Below are positions 19,085-25,725 of a stretch of DNA of 42,731 nt, piece by piece. This DNA comes from an uncultured Prevotellaceae bacterium (GTDB lineage Bacteria > Bacteroidota > Bacteroidia > Bacteroidales > Bacteroidaceae), in NCBI GenBank assembly GCA_900318885.1, contig ONMN01000048.1:1-42731 (forward strand). Direction: 5' to 3'. Numbering within the stretch: the first letter of the stretch is position 1; each line of letters begins with the position of its first letter. A model generated the notes under the pieces. The model ran no database searches. It saw nothing but the letters and a program-made list of their open reading frames with translations, and was not told the origin of the DNA. Position numbers and translations under genes: made by a program.

Positions 19085-19118
19085 TGGCGAAAATGTTGCA
19101 TATTTCGCCATTTTTTTT
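19085..19118 (+). terminator. terminator of the M6 protease gene
   Basis: TGGCGAAA (19085-19092) pairs with TTTCGCCA (19103-19110) over a 10-base loop, then eight T residues (19111-19118). Confidence 0.85.
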
Positions 19119-19127
19119 GTAATTTTG
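19096..19127 (+). promoter_or_regulatory. promoter of the uronate locus, overlapping the terminator
   Basis: TTG (19096-19098), a 21-base spacer and TAATTTTG (19120-19127). The -33 element sits in the loop of the upstream terminator and the -7 box begins right after its T-run. Confidence 0.6.
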
Positions 19128-19170
19128 CAGCGTCTTTTATACTAAAACAAAATTATCGATAATTCAAGCA

Positions 19171-20520
19171 ATGGAACAAGTTTTTAGTTACATTATTAGT
19201 CTGGGCGCTTCGGTCATGATGCCAATCCTGTTTACCATCATTGGCAAGTCGCTCAAGTCAGGACTCTATGTGGGCGTCGGTTTCGTGGGCTTGGGCATTG
19301 TTACCGCCCTGCTGACTAATAATTTTGGCAGTCCGCTGTCGGAAATCTCTCGTTTGTACGACTTGCAGCTCGGCGTGTTCGACATGGGGTGGCCTGCTGC
19401 AGCTGCTGTTGCTTACAATACCGCAGTAGGAGCGCTGATAATCCCCATCTGTCTGGGGGTGAACTTCCTGATGCTTATAACAAAATGTACGCGCACGGTG
19501 AACATCGACCTGTGGAACTACTGGCATTTCGCCTTCATTGGTGCGGTGGCTTATTTCGTGATGGATCAGTCGTTGGCTTGGGGCTATTTCGCCGCTATCG
19601 TGTGCTATATCAACACGTTGGTGATGGCTGACCTGACAGCTTCAAAGTTCCAGAGCTATTACGACGATATGGACGGCATCTCCATTCCACAGCCTTTCTG
19701 TCAGAGTTTTACGGCTTTTGCCATTGGCATCAATTGGTTGCTCGACAAGATTCCTGGTTTCTCGAAGCTCGACATCGATGCCGAGGGTCTGAAGAAGAAG
19801 TTCGGTGTGTTGGGTGAACCTATTGTGCTGGGTGTCATTGTGGGTGCCTTGATTGGTGCCGTTGCACAGTTGGATATCAAGAAAGTCCTCTTCCTTGGTG
19901 TGACGATGGGTGCCGTGATGGAACTCATTCCCCGTATCACGAAACTCTTTATCGACGGTTTGAAGCCGATTGCAGAGAAGACGCAGGAGGTGGTACAGAA
20001 GAAATGGGCAGGCAAGAAGGTGTACATCGGTATGTCGCCCGCACTGGTCATTGGTCATCCGACGACCCTCGTAGCCTCGCTGATTCTCATTCCATTGGCT
20101 CTGCTGATGGCTGTCGCACTGCCAGGTAATGAGTTCCTGCCGCTGGCTTCATTGGCTGGTATGTTCTACGTGTTTGTGATGGTGTTGCCCTATACGAAGG
20201 GTAATGTGGTGAAGACGCTGATAGTCGGTATCGTAGCAGTCGGCATAGGTCTGTGGTTTGTCACTGATATGGCTCCGGCCTTCACGCAGGCTGCTCAGAC
20301 GGTGTATGCCCAGACGCAGGACCCTGCAGCGAAGATTCCTGAGGGCTTCCAGGCTGGTGCCCTCGACTTTGCCAGTTCGCTCTTCGGTTGGGTCATCTAC
20401 AAATGTGTGAATAATCTGGCCTATGTAGGTATGGGCGTGCTCACCATTATCACGTTGGTGATGATGTGGATTAACCGTCAGCGTATTGTGGCAGATGAAG
20501 CGAAAAGTAAAAATGAATAA
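19171..20520 (+). CDS. EIIC-like permease of the galactitol PTS family, no partners
   Basis: The 449-residue integral membrane protein resembles GatC, the membrane channel of galactitol-type phosphotransferase systems, in length and in its pattern of about ten helices. Conserved stretches include SPALVIGHPTTLVASLILIP and a DMGWPAAAA segment. In a normal PTS this protein carries substrate that is phosphorylated by EIIA and EIIB. No EIIA, EIIB, HPr or EI gene appears in the window, and Bacteroidetes generally lack the general PTS. It may therefore act as a plain transporter. It starts the locus, twelve bases before kduI, and its promoter overlaps the protease terminator. Context (KduI and a hexuronate-type MFS protein) suggests a sugar-acid substrate; that is inference. 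Confidence 0.85.
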   Translation: MEQVFSYIISLGASVMMPILFTIIGKSLKSGLYVGVGFVGLGIVTALLTNNFGSPLSEISRLYDLQLGVFDMGWPAAAAVAYNTAVGALIIPICLGVNFLMLITKCTRTVNIDLWNYWHFAFIGAVAYFVMDQSLAWGYFAAIVCYINTLVMADLTASKFQSYYDDMDGISIPQPFCQSFTAFAIGINWLLDKIPGFSKLDIDAEGLKKKFGVLGEPIVLGVIVGALIGAVAQLDIKKVLFLGVTMGAVMELIPRITKLFIDGLKPIAEKTQEVVQKKWAGKKVYIGMSPALVIGHPTTLVASLILIPLALLMAVALPGNEFLPLASLAGMFYVFVMVLPYTKGNVVKTLIVGIVAVGIGLWFVTDMAPAFTQAAQTVYAQTQDPAAKIPEGFQAGALDFASSLFGWVIYKCVNNLAYVGMGVLTIITLVMMWINRQRIVADEAKSKNE

Positions 20521-20532
20521 CTAAAATAACAA

Positions 20533-21540
20533 ATGATGAAGAAAACAATTCTTACGATTGCAGGGGCTATTGCCCTCTCGCTTTCTGTTGCAAACGCACA
20601 GGAAGCCGACAGGTTCGTAGGCGCACAGCATGTGAAATTCCAGACGGCCTGCCATCCTGAAGACGTGAAGCACTACGACACGAAGTTGCTTCGCGAGCGT
20701 TTCGTTATGGAGAAGGTGATGACTGCCGACTCCATTCTGCTGACCTACAGTCATTACGACCGTTTTATCTTTGGTGGTGCTATGCCTGTCAACAAGACCT
20801 TGAAGCTCGAAAACTTCTGGGAACTCGGTCTTGACGTGGATAATACCATCAAGGAGAAGTATTTCATGTACAACCGTGAGCTCGGTGTTGTCAACTGTGG
20901 CGAAGGCGACGGCTGGGTGATTGTCGACGGTAAGGAGTATGCGCTTTCTCCCAAGGAGGCTCTTTACATTGGTCGCGGCCATATTGGCAAGGATAAGGAC
21001 GTCAACAAGTCTGTTGAATTCCGCTCGAAGGACGCCTCGAAGCCCGCTAAGTTCTATCTGAACAGTGCTACCGCTCACCAGCATTACAAGACCCAGTGGA
21101 TTACCCTCGACGGACGCAAGGGTTCGTTGAAGGCAGCTGTTTGGGGACCAGTAGGCACCGTAGAGGAAGCTAACAACCGCACCGTCTATAAGCTCATCGT
21201 GAACGACGTATTGGAGGAAGGTCCCTGCCAGTTGCAGCTTGGTCTCACCCAGCTCAATCCCGGTGCAGTGTGGAACACGATGCCTCCTCACACCCACGGT
21301 CGTCGTATCGAGGCTTACTATTACTTCAATCTGCCTGACGGACAGACCATTTCTCACGTGATGGGCCAGCCTCAGGAGAGCCGTAACGTTTGGCTCCACA
21401 ACGAGCAGGCCATCATGTCGCCTGAGTGGAGTATGCACGCCGCTGCCGGCACCTATTACTATACCTTCATCTGGGGTATGGCTGGCGAGAACCTGTATTA
21501 CAACGACAAGGACAACATCCCCGTCATTGACATTCGATGA
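20533..21540 (+). CDS. kduI: 5-keto-4-deoxyuronate isomerase (KduI) with signal peptide
   Basis: The 335-residue product aligns along its length with KduI, which converts 5-keto-4-deoxyuronate (from pectate lyase products) to 2,5-diketo-3-deoxygluconate. Visible marks are [54 protein letters not shown] and [14 protein letters not shown]. The zinc ligands known for E. coli KduI are kept (His253, His255, Glu260 here, plus the His of SMH). Unlike the roughly 278-residue cytoplasmic enzyme, it carries an N-terminal signal peptide ([21 protein letters not shown], cleavage ANA-Q). A spacer of about 30 residues precedes the family start. This predicts a periplasmic enzyme. It lies 12 bases after the EIIC-like gene and 43 before the MFS gene. 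Confidence 0.92.
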   Translation: MMKKTILTIAGAIALSLSVANAQEADRFVGAQHVKFQTACHPEDVKHYDTKLLRERFVMEKVMTADSILLTYSHYDRFIFGGAMPVNKTLKLENFWELGLDVDNTIKEKYFMYNRELGVVNCGEGDGWVIVDGKEYALSPKEALYIGRGHIGKDKDVNKSVEFRSKDASKPAKFYLNSATAHQHYKTQWITLDGRKGSLKAAVWGPVGTVEEANNRTVYKLIVNDVLEEGPCQLQLGLTQLNPGAVWNTMPPHTHGRRIEAYYYFNLPDGQTISHVMGQPQESRNVWLHNEQAIMSPEWSMHAAAGTYYYTFIWGMAGENLYYNDKDNIPVIDIR

Positions 21541-21583
21541 TGGAGATGTCAGCATAATGAAATAACGTAAAAACGAAATAACA

Positions 21584-23032
21584 ATGACTCCAATTCAAAC
21601 TACCAAGATGTCCAACTTCCGTTGGGTCATTTGTGCGCTGCTGTTCTTGGCAACGACCATTAACTATATGGACCGTCAGGTTCTGTCACTCACATGGAAA
21701 GACTTCATCGCTCCAGAGTTCCACTGGACGGACGGTGACTACGGTACGATTACCGGTATGTTCTCGCTGTTCTATGCCATTGCCAACCTCTTCGCTGGTA
21801 AGTTCATCGACTGGATGGGCACCAAGAAAGGCTACCTCATCGCCATCTTCGTATGGTCGCTGGGTGCCGTGCTTCACGCTGGTTGCGGCTGGGTGGCAAT
21901 GACCATTGAAGGTTACGACTCTGTCGCTCAGCTCGGACAACTCACGGGTGATGCCGCTGTGGCCATCGCTACCATCTCCGTATGGCTGTTCCTCTCGTGT
22001 CGTCTGATTCTGGCTGTCGGTGAGGCTGGTAACTTCCCTGCTGCCATCAAGGCTACGGCAGAGTATTTCCCCAAGAAAGACCGCGCTTTCTCCACTTCCA
22101 TCTTCAATAGCGGTGCCTCTGTTGGCGCTCTCGCTGCTCCTGCTACCATTCCCTTGCTGGCTCGTGCCTGGGGTTGGGAGATGGCGTTCATCATCATCGG
22201 TGCACTGGGCTTCATCTGGATGGGCCTGTGGTCTTGGCTTTACGATAAACCCGCCAAGAATCCACGCGTCAATCAGGCCGAGCTCAACTACATTGAGCAG
22301 GACAACGACCTCGCTGAGGCTCAGGATCGCGATAATGTAAAGGAGGAGAAGACCATTCCGTTCTTCCAGTGCTTTACCTACAAGCAGACGTGGTCGTTCC
22401 TCGTGGGTAAGTTTATGACCGATGGTGTTTGGTGGTTCTTCCTGTTCTGGGCACCAGCATATTTCTCCGACCAGTATGGCTACACCTCCGACTCGGCTAT
22501 GGGTATTGCGCTTATCTTCACGCTCTATGCCATTGTGACCATCCTGTCTATTGGTGGTGGCTATCTGCCCACGTACTTCGTCGACAAGAAGGGCATGAAT
22601 CCCTATCTGGGCCGTATGCGTGCTATGTTCATCTTCGCCTGCTTCCCCGTACTGGGTCTCTTCGCACAGCCTATGGGAGCCTATAGCGCTTGGTGGCCTG
22701 CCATTCTGATTGGTTTGCTTGGCGCTGGTCATCAGGCTTGGAGTGCCAATCTGTTCTCGACCATTGGCGATATGTTCCCCAAATCTACCATTGGTACGAT
22801 TGTAGGTCTGGGTACGATGGCTGGTGGTATCGGCTCAATGTCCATCAACCTCGGAAGCGGAAAGTTCTTCGACTGGGCAGCAGCTCAGGGTGCCAACTTC
22901 CAGTTCTTCGGCTTCGAGGGCAAGCCCGCTGCCTACATGGTGGTGTTCTGCATCTGTGCTGTAGCCTATCTCATCGGCTGGTGCATCATGAAGGCCCTTG
23001 TTCCTAAGTACAAGCCCATTGAGATTGATTAA
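21584..23032 (+). CDS. MFS hexuronate-type transporter
   Basis: The 482-residue protein is a 12-helix major facilitator of the anion:cation symporter type that includes ExuT. Visible are NYMDRQVLSLTW at the end of helix 1, the loop motif GKFIDWMGTKKGYL between helices 2 and 3, and AVGEAGNFPAAIKATAEYFPKKDRA, characteristic of hexuronate transporters. Known members import galacturonate or glucuronate. Being third in the locus after kduI, the likely substrate is a pectin-derived uronate or the KduI product. The start could be ATG 21584 or 21608 (MSNFRW). The stop codon overlaps the nitroreductase stop on the other strand by three bases, with no terminator hairpin between them. Confidence 0.92.
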   Translation: MTPIQTTKMSNFRWVICALLFLATTINYMDRQVLSLTWKDFIAPEFHWTDGDYGTITGMFSLFYAIANLFAGKFIDWMGTKKGYLIAIFVWSLGAVLHAGCGWVAMTIEGYDSVAQLGQLTGDAAVAIATISVWLFLSCRLILAVGEAGNFPAAIKATAEYFPKKDRAFSTSIFNSGASVGALAAPATIPLLARAWGWEMAFIIIGALGFIWMGLWSWLYDKPAKNPRVNQAELNYIEQDNDLAEAQDRDNVKEEKTIPFFQCFTYKQTWSFLVGKFMTDGVWWFFLFWAPAYFSDQYGYTSDSAMGIALIFTLYAIVTILSIGGGYLPTYFVDKKGMNPYLGRMRAMFIFACFPVLGLFAQPMGAYSAWWPAILIGLLGAGHQAWSANLFSTIGDMFPKSTIGTIVGLGTMAGGIGSMSINLGSGKFFDWAAAQGANFQFFGFEGKPAAYMVVFCICAVAYLIGWCIMKALVPKYKPIEID

Positions 23033-23787
23033 AATCCTCTGACCGTCCAAGGCAGGAAACCTTGGCGTTTGAGTGCATAGATGAGCCCCTCGCTCATGGC
23101 TTCATTATCCTTTCGCGTATAGCGGATGTCGGTGAAGACTTGTGCGAGGGTCTCTTTATTGTTGATACGCACAAACTCCAGGTTCTCAGGACGGTGCTCC
23201 TTGTCCTCGTAATATTTGTCGATGTCCATTGCCAGATAGTCATTGTAGGTCTCTTCGTGCACGAAACTCTCCATCGGCAGACGGTCGGATAGGGGAGGTT
23301 CTTCGTCAGGCCATCCTACGGTCAGCGTCGCTACGGGGAACGTCAGTTTGGGCAATTCCAGCAGGTCGATGATAGCCTGAGGCTGATACACCGTCGTTCC
23401 CAGATAGCAATAGCCCAGTCCCTCTTCATCCATCAGGTTACACAGGGTCTGCGTGTACAACAGCGCATCTGTTGCCGCGTTGATGAACGACAGGAAATTG
23501 TCGTAGCCCGGCTCTGCGTTCCGGCATCGTGCCCACGTCGATGTGCGGTTGAAGTCTGCGCAAATGGTCAACACTACTGGAGCCTGCATCACCATCGGCT
23601 GGTTGAAGTGTACTGGTGCCAGCTTTGCCTTCATCTCTGGCGAACGTGTCACCACCACGCTATACAGTTGGAGATTGCCCATCGTTTGGGTTCTGCTGGC
23701 CTCAGTCATGAGGCGGTTCAGGAGCTCTGCGCTCAGTTCTTTGTCACTATATTGGCGAATGCTACGCCTGGTCATTAAGTTCTTCAT
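23029..23787 (-). CDS. nitroreductase-family flavoprotein
   Basis: The 252-residue protein shows the NfsA/FRP-type nitroreductase pattern. RRSIRQYSDKELSAELLNRLMTEASRTQTMGNLQLYSVVV at the N-terminus binds FMN phosphate through the Arg and Ser residues. LMDEEGLGYCYLGTTVYQP and FPVATLTVGWPDEEPPLSDRLP follow in the order of the family. It likely reduces quinones, nitro compounds or flavins with NAD(P)H; the real substrate is unknown. An upstream in-frame codon at 23817 exists, but ATG 23787 (MKNLMTRRSIRQYS) starts just before the conserved core and lies downstream of a good promoter. The gene converges on the uronate locus. Confidence 0.88.
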   Translation of the reverse strand: MKNLMTRRSIRQYSDKELSAELLNRLMTEASRTQTMGNLQLYSVVVTRSPEMKAKLAPVHFNQPMVMQAPVVLTICADFNRTSTWARCRNAEPGYDNFLSFINAATDALLYTQTLCNLMDEEGLGYCYLGTTVYQPQAIIDLLELPKLTFPVATLTVGWPDEEPPLSDRLPMESFVHEETYNDYLAMDIDKYYEDKEHRPENLEFVRINNKETLAQVFTDIRYTRKDNEAMSEGLIYALKRQGFLPWTVRGF

Positions 23788-23814
23788 ATTACAAATCCTT
23801 TTATATTCCGCCTG

Positions 23815-23845
23815 CAAATATACACAATAAAATCGAAGTACGCAA
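23815..23845 (-). promoter_or_regulatory. promoter of the nitroreductase gene
   Basis: On the minus strand TTG (23845-23843), a 20-base spacer and TATATTTG (23822-23815) match the consensus, with a leader of about 25 bases to ATG 23787. Confidence 0.65.
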
Positions 23846-23877
23846 GCAACTCCTGCAAATAAGTTTTAATTGACTTA

Positions 23878-24029
23878 TTCCCACGGAGGGAATGTTTTAT
23901 TCCCAGGCTGGGAATGTTTTGTTCCCACGGTGGGAATAAATTGTTCCCAGCCTGGGAACATTTGGCGCAAAATAACCCAAGGTTTAGCGCAAATAAGGCT
24001 GCCTTATTGAAAAATAAGCTTGCATTATT
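23878..24029. repeat. seven-unit palindrome array with 22-bp period
   Basis: Four 15-base palindromes TTCCCANNNTGGGAA start at 23878, 23900, 23922 and 23944, exactly 22 bases apart, with centres CGG, GGC, CGG, GCC. The first has one mismatch. Spacers are 7 bases (TGTTTTA, TGTTTTG, TAAATTG). Three further units of 22, 22 and 21 bases follow (23965, 23987, 24009), each holding an AATAA...TTATT-type palindrome, the clearest being AATAAGGCTGCCTTATT at 23992-24008. Function unknown. Confidence 0.9.
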
Positions 24030-24118
24030 GACAGATATCGACGGAGTATTAACGAAATCCGTCCATCTCTCCCATCGGATGGCGCCAAGCCCTTTAAATA
24101 AAGGGATTCTGCGTTTTT

Positions 24119-24270
24119 CATCTCTCCCGTCATCTCTCCCATTTCTCTCCCAAATCACTCCCGTCATCTCTCCCGTCGACCATTGACGTTGATTTCCACG
24201 TGGCTTACTACGAGGTCATTCCGCTAAACAAAGGGTGATGGGAGAGATGAAGGAGAGAAATGGGAGAGAT
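24119..24270. repeat. CATCTCTCCC minisatellite forming an inverted repeat
   Basis: The 12-mer CATCTCTCCC(G/A)T occurs at 24119, 24131 and 24165, with degenerate copies between. ATCTCTCCCATTTCTCTCC (24132-24150) is perfectly complementary to 24252-24270, and 24165-24174 pairs with the stretch near 24239. More copies lie at 24065 (same sense) and about 24328 (opposite sense). The transcript could fold into a long hairpin. Confidence 0.8.
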
Positions 24271-24396
24271 AAAAATAATCTCCACTATGCCGGAATCCCT
24301 TTCTGTAAAGCCGATTCCAGCGATTATGGGAGAGATGAACATAATTTGCGATAATCATGTCTATATTGTAGTGGTACCGGCTGTCCGCCACTCTGC

Positions 24397-24429
24397 TCCC
24401 TGCTGTCTGCTTGACACTTCCCTGCTGTC
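24397..24429. repeat. paired direct repeat TCCCTGCTGTC, 22 bases apart
   Basis: Two identical 11-mers start at 24397 and 24419. Flanking GGCTGT (24379) and ACAGCC (24434) could close a hairpin around them. Confidence 0.6.
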
Positions 24430-24493
24430 GGCCGCACAGCCAGTAAAGTGACGAGGCGTGCCAGTCCCTTGCCATATTTACCGGCGGATTCTC

Positions 24494-24540
24494 GTTTGTT
24501 GTTGGAGCCACTATATATATAGGTGGCTCCAACAACAAAC
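24494..24540. repeat. perfect 18-bp hairpin with AT loop
   Basis: GTTTGTTGTTGGAGCCAC (24494-24511) is exactly complementary to 24523-24540, with an 11-base TA-repeat loop. No T-run follows on either strand, so a simple terminator is unlikely. It lies about 100 bases upstream of the promoter of the next gene. Confidence 0.9.
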
Positions 24541-24638
24541 AAAAATCTTCCTTTGGCTTTTCGCTCGCTTATTCGTACCTTTTCGCTTTGCGAGAAGGTA
24601 GGCTTCACCTCGGAAATAAAAGAAAAATGAATTTTTTC

Positions 24639-24669
24639 TTTGTATTTCGCTCGATTTGCACTATCTTTG
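24639..24669 (+). promoter_or_regulatory. promoter of the RNR-C-like gene and folB
   Basis: TTTG (24639-24642), a 19-base spacer and TATCTTTG (24662-24669) match the consensus; the leader to ATG 24702 is about 28 bases. Confidence 0.7.
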
Positions 24670-24701
24670 CAAGCAAAATTACAATAAGCGCGCGAAGAAG
24701 T

Positions 24702-25373
24702 ATGATTAAGAATACAAACGAGACACTGACGGAATGGCTGGTCAGGACACTGGCAGCAGCCAGCCAACAGACGGAAACATCCCTAACGGAACAGCAGATA
24801 AAGAAGATGCTGGACAAGATGTTGGGTGCATTGACACCCAAAGAAAGCAAACAGTTGACAGCGGTTGCCGATGTAGCTGTGAAAGAACTGATGCACAACC
24901 AGCGTCCTGACGTTACGGAAGTCCGCCCGAAAGTGCTGGAGTGCGACGTGGTTCGTTTCCAAAACAACAAGGATAAATGGGTGGCGCTGGTAGGTCTGCT
25001 CGACGGATATCCTTACGAAATATTCACTGGTCTTCAGGACGATGATGATGGTATCTTGTTGCCAAAGTCGGTGACGAAGGGCAAGATCATCAAACAGGTG
25101 AATGAAGATGGTACGAAGCGCTACGACTTCCAGTTTGAAAACACGCGTGGCTACAAGATTACCGTCGAAGGGCTGTCTGAGAAGTTCAATCCGGAATATT
25201 GGAACTATGCCAAGCTGATATCAGGTGTGCTTCGCTATCGGATGCCGCTGGAACACGTCATCAAGCTGGTGAGCTCGTTGCAGTTGCAGTCGGAGAGCAT
25301 CAACACGTGGAAAGTTGGTGTAGAACGCGCGCTGAAGAAATATATAGATGGTTCGGATGACGGTGAGCAGTAA
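24702..25373 (+). CDS. stand-alone protein resembling class II RNR C-terminal domain
   Basis: The 223-residue product resembles the C-terminal region of adenosylcobalamin-dependent ribonucleotide reductase (NrdJ). It has KWVALVGLLDGYPYEIFTG, then KGKIIKQVNEDG, and a helical end with LISGVLRYRMPLEHVIKLV and WKVGVERALKKYIDG. These match in order the TSCPD-type tail of NrdJ, without any catalytic barrel. An N-terminal stretch of about 80 residues (with EQQIKKMLDKMLGAL) is not recognised. The start ATG 24702 follows a promoter; the frame upstream crosses that promoter and is not coding. It overlaps folB by 26 bases. Possible roles are an accessory or regulatory domain for RNR, or an unrelated nucleic-acid-linked function. 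The resemblance is by eye. Confidence 0.65.
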   Translation: MIKNTNETLTEWLVRTLAAASQQTETSLTEQQIKKMLDKMLGALTPKESKQLTAVADVAVKELMHNQRPDVTEVRPKVLECDVVRFQNNKDKWVALVGLLDGYPYEIFTGLQDDDDGILLPKSVTKGKIIKQVNEDGTKRYDFQFENTRGYKITVEGLSEKFNPEYWNYAKLISGVLRYRMPLEHVIKLVSSLQLQSESINTWKVGVERALKKYIDGSDDGEQ

Positions 25374-25725
25374 TATCTTTCTGGACGAAGTACGCATTCA
25401 CGCCTACCACGGGGTGATGCCTCAGGAGAATGAGGTAGGGCAGGACTTTCTGGTGTCTGCTCGCTGTGGTGTGGATATGACATCGGCCATGCAGTCCGAC
25501 CAGTTGGAGTCGACGCTGGACTATAGTCTATTGTACCGTCTGATAGAAGAAGAAATGCACAAGACGTCGCAATTGCTGGAACATGTCGCAGGACGTATAG
25601 CCGACCGCGTGTTCGCCGAATTTCCGAAAGTGACGTCGCTGGACCTGAGAATAACAAAATTAAATCCGCCCTTAGGAAGCGACTGCAAAGGGGCAGGAGT
25701 GGAATTGCATATAACAAAAGATTGA
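25348..25725 (+). CDS. folB: dihydroneopterin aldolase
   Basis: The 125-residue enzyme acts in folate synthesis, cleaving 7,8-dihydroneopterin to 6-hydroxymethyl-7,8-dihydropterin and glycolaldehyde. It shows the short FolB pattern: IFLDEVRIHAYHGVMPQENEVGQ near the N-terminus (with the substrate-binding Glu), TLDYSLLYRLIEEEM with the active-site Tyr, LLEHVAGRIADRVF, and ITKLNPPL with the catalytic Lys. Start ATG 25348 or 25357 lies inside the end of the upstream gene, so translation is probably coupled. The stop TGA shares bases with the next ATG (TGATG). Confidence 0.92.
   Translation: MVRMTVSSNIFLDEVRIHAYHGVMPQENEVGQDFLVSARCGVDMTSAMQSDQLESTLDYSLLYRLIEEEMHKTSQLLEHVAGRIADRVFAEFPKVTSLDLRITKLNPPLGSDCKGAGVELHITKD

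Larger units (their letters stand above)
23846..24638. other. gene-free stretch with several repeat structures
   Basis: No convincing gene lies between the nitroreductase promoter and the promoter at 24639. Open frames on either strand here are built from repeats. The stretch holds a palindrome array (23878-24029), a small hairpin CCCTTTA-AA-TAAAGGG (24090-24105), an inverted CATCTCTCCC minisatellite (24119-24270), a pair of TCCCTGCTGTC repeats 22 bases apart (24397 and 24419), and a perfect 18-bp hairpin (24494-24540). Confidence 0.7.

Noticed and set aside
23878-24029. Palindrome array as a CRISPR
   Set aside because: Units are palindromes with 7-base near-constant spacers; CRISPR needs longer variable spacers, and no cas genes are near.
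23784-24167. A 127-residue frame on the minus strand across the palindrome array
   Set aside because: It is built from repeat sequence, overlaps the nitroreductase start and its promoter, and shows no family features.
24494-24540. Hairpin as a rho-independent terminator
   Set aside because: No T-run follows on either strand, and no gene ends nearby.
24324-24767. A 147-residue frame on the minus strand over the minisatellite and hairpin
   Set aside because: It runs antisense to the RNR-like gene and its promoter and is made of repeats; no family features.
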